Below, in pieces: positions 42,705 to 48,066 of a DNA stretch of 48,066 bases (position 1 is the stretch's first letter; every line of letters begins with the position of its first letter). The translations under genes and the position numbers were made by a program. Source of the stretch: Acidimicrobiia bacterium (GTDB taxonomy: Bacteria; Actinomycetota; Acidimicrobiia; Acidimicrobiales; MedAcidi-G1); NCBI GenBank assembly GCA_012961035.1, contig DUAC01000013.1, forward strand, positions 1 through 48,066, in the 5' to 3' direction. The notes below the pieces were generated by a model, which was not told the origin of the DNA, did no database searches, and saw only the letters and a program-made list of their open reading frames with translations.

Positions 42705-43235
42705 TCAGGAGTCGGAGGGTGCGGGGCGGGCCAGACCGTCAACGGCCTCAGCCAACGCCAGCTTCAGGAGCCCGGAGGGTGGAAGCAGGAGCTTGCGATC
42801 GCGGCTTCCACCACCCACGACGATCCGGTCACGGGCCATGACCGCGGCGTCGATCCAGACGGGGAGCGGGGCGGGTAGGCCGAACGGCGTCACCCCTCCG
42901 ATCGTCATGCCGGTCACAAGCGCGGTCTCCTCGGCCCCGGCAAAGGAGGCCTTCCGGGTATCCAGCCGTTTCCGGACGGTGCCGTTGACGTCCAGCCGGT
43001 GGGTGGCGAGCACCATGCAGATGGCGAACGGCCGGTCCTGGCCGGGTCTCGGCTTTCCGGCGACCAGGATGGCGTTGGCGGAGTCGGAGGGGTCGATTCC
43101 GTAGGCGGCGCAGAAGTCGGCGGTATCGGCCAGGTCAGGGTCGCACGGCATCACCTCATGGTCCACCCCCAGAAGGGCCAGCATGGCCAGCACCGGGTCG
43201 ATGGCACTGCCTGGTTCAGTCGGTGGAGCGGTCAC
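42705..43235 (-). CDS. YbaK/ProX-type aminoacyl-tRNA deacylase
   Basis: 176 residues. ANAILVAGKPRPGQ carries the conserved lysine. RKRLDTRKASFAGAEETALVTGMTIGGVTPFGLP is the strongly conserved family core, close to the KxAS-x-ATG-(I/V)-GGVSP pattern. It clears mischarged tRNA, such as Ala- or Cys-tRNA-Pro. GTG 43235 overlaps the stop of the upstream transporter by GTGA. Confidence 0.88.
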   Translation of the reverse strand: MTAPPTEPGSAIDPVLAMLALLGVDHEVMPCDPDLADTADFCAAYGIDPSDSANAILVAGKPRPGQDRPFAICMVLATHRLDVNGTVRKRLDTRKASFAGAEETALVTGMTIGGVTPFGLPAPLPVWIDAAVMARDRIVVGGGSRDRKLLLPPSGLLKLALAEAVDGLARPAPSDS

Positions 43236-44149
43236 GACTGCCTCGGTGGCACAGGGTCGACCTCGCGGGCCGGACCGGTCAGGCCGTAGGCGACTGCGGC
43301 GACCACGAGCGCCCCGCCGATGAAGGTGGGCGTCGGCGGTACCTCGTCGAACCACAGCCAGACCCATAGCGAGGCTGTCACCGTCTCCACCGGGGTGAAC
43401 ATGGAGACCTCGGCGGCCGGCGCGTGCCGGGTGGCGGTCGACATGCACAGCCTCGCCACCGGGCCGAACAGCCCTCCCATGAGCAGCGTCGCTAAGAAGG
43501 CCCGTCGGTCCACGAGGGCGAGGTCGGCCGGCCACGCGGTGAGCAGGGCGGTCATCGTGGCGGCCATGGCCACCACCAGGGTTCGGGGCAGGTCCGGGTA
43601 GCGCCGCCAGATGACCAGGTTCACGCTGAACCCGATGATGGCCACGAGGGCCAAGAGGTCGCCGCCGACGCCGCCGCCGGACATGGAGCCGCCCACGATC
43701 ACGGTGATGCCGCCCAGGACGCATGCGATGGCCCGCCATGTACGGCCGGAGGTCCGTTCGTGCAGGGCGATCCGGGCCAGGACGGCGGCGAAGATCGGAC
43801 CGGCGGCGATGATGGCGACCACGTTGGACACGGCGGTGAGCGTCACGGCGGTGAGGAATGCCGTGGTGCCTATCGCCGACACGATGCCGGTCGTCAGCAG
43901 CTGGCGTCGCCAGAGAATTGCCTCGACCAGGACCCGACGCCCAAGAGACCGCGTGGCCATCGACCATGCCACCGGCGTGGAGAAGAGGCCGACCATGAAG
44001 GCAATGGTCCAACCGTCGATCTCCGAGTCCCGCTCGGCCACCCGTATGAGCAGCGAGTCGGTGGAGACCAGGAACATCCCGGTGAAGGCCAGGAGAAGTC
44101 CGAGTTGGCGTCCGGAGCGTGGGATCGCGTCAAGGGGGCGGATGGCCAT
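43232..44149 (-). CDS. EamA/DMT-superfamily transporter
   Basis: 305 residues with ten hydrophobic segments in two EamA repeats; VGLFSTPVAWSM and TAVTLTAVSNVVAIIAAGPIFAAVLARIAL belong to repeat 1, FTPVETVTASLWVWLWFDE to repeat 2. TAGTGT six bases before ATG 44149 suggests a leaderless mRNA. Cargo unknown. It is translationally coupled to the deacylase gene. Confidence 0.85.
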   Translation of the reverse strand: MAIRPLDAIPRSGRQLGLLLAFTGMFLVSTDSLLIRVAERDSEIDGWTIAFMVGLFSTPVAWSMATRSLGRRVLVEAILWRRQLLTTGIVSAIGTTAFLTAVTLTAVSNVVAIIAAGPIFAAVLARIALHERTSGRTWRAIACVLGGITVIVGGSMSGGGVGGDLLALVAIIGFSVNLVIWRRYPDLPRTLVVAMAATMTALLTAWPADLALVDRRAFLATLLMGGLFGPVARLCMSTATRHAPAAEVSMFTPVETVTASLWVWLWFDEVPPTPTFIGGALVVAAVAYGLTGPAREVDPVPPRQS

Positions 44150-44213
44150 CGCCGGACACTAGTTGTAGAGGCTGGCAGGATGACCGGACGGAGCCCGGGA
44201 CCGGAGGGTTGGT

Positions 44214-45695
44214 ATGAGTCGTCCGAACATCTTGTTCATCACCCTCGACCAGTGGCGAGGCGACTGCCTCGGGTCTGCGGGACATCCGGTGGTGGAGACC
44301 CCCAACCTGGACCGCCTGGCCGCCGAGGGCGTCCGGTTCACCTCCCACTACGCCCAGTCCGCCCCGTGCGGGCCCAGTCGGGCCAGCCTCCTGACGGGCA
44401 CCTACCAGCACGTCCACCGGTCGGTCCAGAACGGCGCGCCGTTGGACGCCCGGTTCACGAACGTGGCACTGGAGGCCCGTGCCGCCGGTTACGACCCGCT
44501 GCTGTTCGGCCACACGGACACGACCGTGGACCCTCGTACGGTCCCCGACGACGACCCACGCCTGGAGGACTACGAGGGCTCCCTGCCCGGTTTCCGGGTC
44601 GTCCTGGACATCAGGGAGGACCGCACCGTCTGGTACCGGTGGTTGGAGGAGCGGGGGCACGACATCTCGGACCCGGACCGGTTCCTGCGCCCGCGGACCG
44701 ACATGGCCACACCGGCGGGCCGGGGGGCCAGCTGGCCTCCTCCACCGTTCGCCGCCGACGAGACCGAGACGGCCTTCCTGGTAGGCGAGGTGATCGACGA
44801 GTTGGAACGGCTGGAGGGCGATGGCCGGCCCTGGTTCGTACACGCCTCGATCTACCGGCCGCACCCCCCGTTCGTGGTTCCTGAGCCGTACAACGACATG
44901 GTGGATCCGGCGTCGGTATCCGAACCGATCGTCGACGAAGCGGGCGCCGAGCACCCGTTCCTGGCCGCCGCCAGGTCGTGGCGTCACACACGACAACCGC
45001 TCGACTCCGGCGACCTCCGGCAGCTGCGTGCCACCTACTACGGGATGATGGCCGAGGTGGACGCCCAGGTCGGCCGGCTGCTGGGGGCCCTGGATGACCT
45101 GGGGGCGGCTGACGACACGATCGTGGTGGTCACCTCCGACCACGGTGAGATGCTGGGCGACCACGGCCTCATGAACAAGCTGGGCTTCTTCGACCAGGCA
45201 TTCCACATTCCGCTGATCCTCCGCTACCCACCCGTGACGGGAGGATCCGCCTCGACCGGTGCGGTGGTGGAAGCCTTCACCGAGAACGTGGACGTGATGC
45301 CGACATTGTTGGACCTGGCCGGCCTCGAGGTGCCACGCCAGTGCCAGGGCAGGTCGCTCCGGCCCTGGCTGGAGGGCACCGTTCCAGACGGCTGGCGGAC
45401 AGCGGTGCACTGGGAGTTCGACTTCCGCCTCTTCGCGGGCGCCGTCGACCTACCGGGCCACCTCTGCAACCTGGCGGTGCACAGGGATCGGAGCGGCAAG
45501 TACGTGCACTTCGCCGGGTGGCCGGCGGTCTTCTACGACCTGGAGGACGACCCGGCAGAGCAGCGCCCCCTCGACGCACACCCCGCCATGGCCGACTACG
45601 CGGCCTCCCTCCTGGACTGGCGGATGGCAACTGACGATCAGGTCCTGGCAGACCACTTGGCCCTGCCCGGCGGCATGGTTGTGCTCGATGCGTAG
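44214..45695 (+). CDS. Type I sulfatase (formylglycine-dependent)
   Basis: 493 residues. PNILFITLDQWRGD gives the metal-binding Asp; APCGPSRASLLTG contains C52-x-P-S-R, the cysteine that FGE converts to formylglycine. HSDH-type metal ligands appear as VVVTSDHGEMLGDHGL near 305. GGAGGG ribosome-binding site. No signal peptide, so it is cytoplasmic and may act on a small imported sulfate or phosphonate ester. Relatives also include phosphonate monoesterases. No FGE gene in this window. Confidence 0.88.
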   Translation: MSRPNILFITLDQWRGDCLGSAGHPVVETPNLDRLAAEGVRFTSHYAQSAPCGPSRASLLTGTYQHVHRSVQNGAPLDARFTNVALEARAAGYDPLLFGHTDTTVDPRTVPDDDPRLEDYEGSLPGFRVVLDIREDRTVWYRWLEERGHDISDPDRFLRPRTDMATPAGRGASWPPPPFAADETETAFLVGEVIDELERLEGDGRPWFVHASIYRPHPPFVVPEPYNDMVDPASVSEPIVDEAGAEHPFLAAARSWRHTRQPLDSGDLRQLRATYYGMMAEVDAQVGRLLGALDDLGAADDTIVVVTSDHGEMLGDHGLMNKLGFFDQAFHIPLILRYPPVTGGSASTGAVVEAFTENVDVMPTLLDLAGLEVPRQCQGRSLRPWLEGTVPDGWRTAVHWEFDFRLFAGAVDLPGHLCNLAVHRDRSGKYVHFAGWPAVFYDLEDDPAEQRPLDAHPAMADYAASLLDWRMATDDQVLADHLALPGGMVVLDA

Positions 45696-45919
45696 GCCGG
45701 CGTAGCGGCGGTGTCGCCCCCGGTCATGCTGCTGCGACGGTGGTCACGTGTGACCAGAGTCGCCGTCTCGGAGGGTACGCGTGGCGCCAGAATATGTCCA
45801 CGGCCGAACCGGTCGGTGGGCTGCCTACAGGTAGTGCACCGCCTCCGGCCAGACACGCAGACCAGTTGGCCCGGGAGTCCCCGGAAGTTCCGGCTGGAGC
45901 CCTTCAGACAGGAATCCAC
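45696..45919. other. Intergenic region, 224 bases
   Basis: Between the sulfatase and a possible small gene. Only short, weak open frames; no clear hairpin or promoter. An ACAGGAATC stretch at its right end could be the ribosome-binding site of the next gene. Confidence 0.5.
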
Positions 45920-46138
45920 ATGCGATTCAGTACCCGTTCCATCCACAGCCTCCGTCACCCGCAGGACGATGTCTACCGGGCCGTCTCCAGGGAGGTGGGC
46001 CCCGGCTTCGCCATGGGATCCAGCGATCCCGTGCTTCGCACCGTTCTCAAGGGAGCACGTCAGATCGCCGCAGACCAGCGCCTCCCCATGGACCCGGTCG
46101 CCCAGAGCGCCGACCCGGAGTTGGACCTGGTCGCCTAG
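45920..46138 (+). CDS. Possible small protein of unknown function
   Basis: 72 residues from ATG 45920, preceded by AGGAATC. Sequence begins MRFSTRSIHSLRHPQDDVYR and contains GPGFAMGSSDPVLRTVLKGA. Third positions are mostly G or C, as in real genes here, and the stop is 18 bases before the methyltransferase start. No family recognised. Confidence 0.4.
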   Translation: MRFSTRSIHSLRHPQDDVYRAVSREVGPGFAMGSSDPVLRTVLKGARQIAADQRLPMDPVAQSADPELDLVA

Positions 46139-46156
46139 GCGACCATCCTCCGGCAC

Positions 46157-46837
46157 ATGACCGGTAGGCACGGGGTCGTCCAGCCCGAGGACCGCCCGCC
46201 CTTCGATCTGGCGGACGCCTACGCCGTCGAGACACCGGATGACAACCGTGGCCTGTACGCCCGCTGGGCCACAACCTACGAGTCTGGGTTCATTGCCGAC
46301 AACGGGTACGTGTACCACCTCGGCGTGGCCGGGGCCTTCGCCGAAGCGGCGACCGTTGACGATGGCCCCGTCCTGGACGTGGGATGCGGCACGGGACTGG
46401 TGGGTGAGGTACTCCGGTCCTCCGGGCCGTGGGTCGTGGACGGCCTGGACCTGTCACCCGAGATGCTCGACGAGGCCCGCGCCAAGTCCACGGGAGACGG
46501 AACTCCCGTCTACGGCGACCTCCACGTCGGGGACCTGACGGCCACCCTCGACCTCGCCACCGGCGGGTACGGGGCGGTGGTCAGCTGTGGGACCTTCACA
46601 CACGGGCATGTCGGACCGGGTGCGTTCGACGAACTGCAGCGCATCGCACGCCCGGGTGCCCTCTTCGCCATCGGGATCAACCCCGACCACTTCACGAACC
46701 TCGGCTTCGCCGCCCGATTCGCCTCGGACGTGGCGGCCGGTCGGATCACCGAACCGGTCGTCCACCGGGTGCAGACGTATGCGTCGGGTGACCACGTCGG
46801 ACAGGTCTCCCCGGTGGTCGTCTTCCGGACGCTCTGA
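46157..46837 (+). CDS. Class I SAM-dependent methyltransferase
   Basis: 226 residues. The SAM site reads LDVGCGTG at 73-80, followed by DGLDLSPEMLDEAR. RGLYARWATTYES before it is typical of Williams-Beuren-region-27-like methyltransferases. Small-molecule substrate unknown. Start is ATG 46157; no clear Shine-Dalgarno. Confidence 0.85.
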   Translation: MTGRHGVVQPEDRPPFDLADAYAVETPDDNRGLYARWATTYESGFIADNGYVYHLGVAGAFAEAATVDDGPVLDVGCGTGLVGEVLRSSGPWVVDGLDLSPEMLDEARAKSTGDGTPVYGDLHVGDLTATLDLATGGYGAVVSCGTFTHGHVGPGAFDELQRIARPGALFAIGINPDHFTNLGFAARFASDVAAGRITEPVVHRVQTYASGDHVGQVSPVVVFRTL

Positions 46838-46852
46838 CGCCCGGGGCCCAGC

Positions 46853-47047
46853 TCAGCCCACGGCGCACGACATGTCTGCGCCGCAGCACATCGGCGACTT
46901 GATCTTGCCGTGGTCGTTGGGGCACTTCGATACCTGCACGGTCGAGCCGTCGTCCCTGGTGAGGGTGGCGTCGACCAGCGGGGCGTCACACGCTCCGCAG
47001 GTGGCGTTCACGGACATCCCGCAGGACGAACATTCGTAGGTGGCCAT
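46853..47047 (-). CDS. Small zinc-ribbon protein
   Basis: 64 residues with eight cysteines: CSSC (6, 9) and CGAC (17, 20) form a probable zinc ribbon; Cys42, 54, 55 and 61 with a His near 46 could form a second site (KCPNDHGK, MCCG). Strong ribosome-binding site GGGAGGAACC. Function unknown. It resembles small CxxC proteins of marine bacteria and archaea, from memory only. Confidence 0.75.
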   Translation of the reverse strand: MATYECSSCGMSVNATCGACDAPLVDATLTRDDGSTVQVSKCPNDHGKIKSPMCCGADMSCAVG

Positions 47048-47195
47048 GGTGGGTTCCTCCCGTGGAGCGATCGGAGTGGAGCCTGACACAAAGGCCAACC
47101 GGATCCGGTTACCCAGGCGCCCTTCGAGTGCATAAGCCGGGAGGCCTACGAGATGGCAGCAGCTCCGGCCGTTGGCCAGGCCATTGGCCAGTGGT
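47048..47195. other. Intergenic region, 148 bases
   Basis: Leader of the zinc-ribbon gene and the gap to the next minus-strand gene. It contains a short repeat, TTGGCCAG, twice at about 47172-47195. No gene or hairpin of note. Confidence 0.45.
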
Positions 47196-47576
47196 CTACA
47201 AGCGCCCGCCGAAGCCGCCACGGCCGAATGGGCCGGGGTGGAACCGCCGTACCGGCCGGCCACCTGGCCTGCCCCGTGGCGGGCGTTGAAGGAGCCGGTC
47301 GACTCGATGTGAGGTAGCCCGACGCTTACGCCAGACGCCCAGGCAGACCAAGACGACACCATAGAAAAGCCATAACCGCGACCGGCCCACATCCTCTGAG
47401 AGGGCAACCGAGACAACGACATTGACCGCCCCCAGAATCAGAAGGACAGATCCAATCCTGGTGAGGAAGTGCCACGCCCCAAACGCCTTGAACAACCTGG
47501 CGACCGGGTTGGTGCGCCTCTCGATACTGGGATTGTTCAAGTCGTCCGGTGATCCGAAGTCGTGGGAGGCGCCCAT
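47196..47576 (-). CDS. Small membrane protein with Arg/Gly-rich C-terminus
   Basis: 126 residues. Two hydrophobic segments near 40-60 (IGSVLLILGAVNVVVSVAL) and 68-83 (LWLFYGVVLVCLGVW), then a basic tail, RRPVRR and PFGRGGFGGRL. TACTAT 10 bases before the ATG is a possible -10 box. No family recognised. Coding evidence is moderate: codon use is less GC-biased than in neighbours. Confidence 0.5.
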   Translation of the reverse strand: MGASHDFGSPDDLNNPSIERRTNPVARLFKAFGAWHFLTRIGSVLLILGAVNVVVSVALSEDVGRSRLWLFYGVVLVCLGVWRKRRATSHRVDRLLQRPPRGRPGGRPVRRFHPGPFGRGGFGGRL

Positions 47577-47893
47577 GTCATCCGTAATAGTAGAGAAAAC
47601 GCCCCCAGCGGGGAGATTGTCCTCCGGGTGAGGGGATCCACCAGCGCCACCGCCTACAGGAACAGACTGGTGGCCGAGGACATTTCCCCTCTGTATTCAT
47701 GCCCTCAGGAACGGCCGCCTTCATGGGCGGTCGTTCTCTCGGTGTGCCCACCTCGATCGAGCTTCCAAAACGGCCCCACACACGCGCCCCTTGGTTCGCC
47801 GGAGTGTTGCCCCCTGCCGGAGAGGCCCGTGATTACAGGGATCACAGCGGCATCGCGCACAGTCGCCGGTACCTAGAGAACAGTCCTGGTAGC
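47577..47893. other. Non-coding stretch of about 317 bases
   Basis: No convincing gene on either strand; open frames present here lack family features and use rarer codons. Base composition is less GC-rich than the core region. It ends directly at a tRNA 3'-end-like fragment, so it may be remnant or integrated DNA. Confidence 0.5.
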
Positions 47894-47921
47894 ACGGGTT
47901 CGAATCCCGTACGGGGTACCA
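47894..47921 (+). pseudogene. tRNA 3'-end fragment (T-arm, acceptor strand, CCA)
   Basis: A perfect T-arm (ACGGG-TTCGAAT-CCCGT) is followed by seven acceptor bases ACGGGGT, discriminator A and CCA. No matching 5' acceptor strand (ACCCCGT), D-arm or anticodon arm lies upstream within tRNA length. tmRNA was considered but the tag frame and 5' end are missing. tRNA 3' ends of this kind are typical attachment-site remnants left by integrases. Confidence 0.6.
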
Positions 47922-47924
47922 CGC

Positions 47925-47961
47925 GAGCCGGTCCTGTCCAGGGCCGGCTCCAGTGCTTTTT
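47925..47961 (+). terminator. Rho-independent terminator
   Basis: GAGCCGGTCCTG (47925-47936) pairs with CAGGGCCGGCTC (47939-47950), 12 bp with one G-U, loop TC, followed six bases later by TTTTT (47957-47961). It sits four bases after the tRNA fragment CCA, as for a real tRNA gene. Confidence 0.85.
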
Positions 47962-47978
47962 CGGTTCGGTTGCCCTGT

Positions 47979-48066
47979 TCAGCCGAGGTGGCGCAGGTGG
48001 CCGGTCTCGTTCACGCTGCGGAGCGTGCGGATGCCGCTCGAAGAGGCCGTCACCCGCATGATGCCG
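47979..48066 (-). CDS. Possible C-terminus of a gene (runs off the right edge)
   Basis: A minus-strand frame enters from the right edge and ends at TGA 47981-47979 with SSGIRTLRSVNETGHLRHLG. Third positions are nearly all G or C, and it ends just before the terminator, as expected for a convergent gene. Only 28 residues are visible and no family is recognised. A plus-strand frame across the same bases (MPLEEAVTRMMP) is the alternative. Confidence 0.35.
   Translation of the reverse strand, partial: GIMRVTASSSGIRTLRSVNETGHLRHLG

Noticed and set aside
47820-47921. tmRNA (ssrA) or complete tRNA
   Set aside because: No 5' strand to pair with ACGGGGT, no tag reading frame ending in LAA, and no D-arm or anticodon arm at the right distance.
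47962-48066. Plus-strand gene with LEEAVTRM as in amidohydrolase C-termini
   Set aside because: The motif would belong to the middle or end of a protein, but the frame starts right after a terminator with no upstream coding sequence. The minus-strand reading fits better.

Overview
The window is GC-rich bacterial DNA with tightly packed genes, many ATGA/GTGA overlaps, frequent GTG starts and many starts that look leaderless. The neighbourhood dnaX-recR, aspartokinase, aspartate-semialdehyde dehydrogenase, an acyl-CoA carboxylase beta gene followed by a 58-codon epsilon-like gene, and several Thr/Pro-rich lipoproteins point to an actinobacterium. A free-living aquatic member of the Acidimicrobiia is my best guess, but that is inference; there is no rRNA or other taxonomic marker here.

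Layout. (1) 0.3-8.1 kb is one co-directional operon: acyl-CoA synthetase, LivH, LivM, a lipoprotein binding protein, a strong stem-loop, LivF, LivG and a MarR regulator. It looks like uptake and CoA-activation of an organic acid. (2) 8.1-14.5 kb holds a dimethylglycine-dehydrogenase-like flavoprotein divergent from a class III aminotransferase, a phosphotransacetylase, an EamA exporter and a TetR regulator. (3) 14.6-19.0 kb encodes a two-gene molybdopterin enzyme: an iron-sulfur subunit fused to an NrfD-type membrane anchor, and a 947-residue catalytic subunit. (4) 19-23.3 kb is a TetR gene divergent from two tandem amidohydrolases and a short-chain dehydrogenase. (5) 23.3-28.8 kb is the most unusual part. 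A minus-strand operon encodes a conserved 350-residue protein of unknown function, a probable selenoprotein with an in-frame TGA in a U-G-S-C motif followed by a SECIS-like hairpin, and a short-chain dehydrogenase. It is divergent from a TetR gene, a sugar-isomerase-like gene and a second binding-protein lipoprotein.

(6) 28.8-44 kb is core genome: two tRNA-Ser genes, tadA, the SRP RNA, dnaX, recR, methylmalonyl-CoA epimerase, a 5'-3' exonuclease, a LOG-family hydrolase, the carboxylase beta and epsilon subunits, aat, a membrane cyclophilin, aspartokinase, two lipoproteins, asd, a MazG-like protein, a YbaK-type deacylase and an EamA transporter. The recR-epimerase gap is AT-richer and carries DnaA-box-like sites. 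(7) 44.2-48.1 kb is more accessory: a sulfatase, a methyltransferase, small unknown proteins, a tRNA 3'-end fragment with a strong terminator, and the end of a further gene.

The epimerase and carboxylase fit propionyl-CoA/methylmalonyl-CoA metabolism, which would receive products of branched-chain or odd-chain catabolism. The best candidate for something little described is the selenoprotein module at 23.3-25.7 kb.
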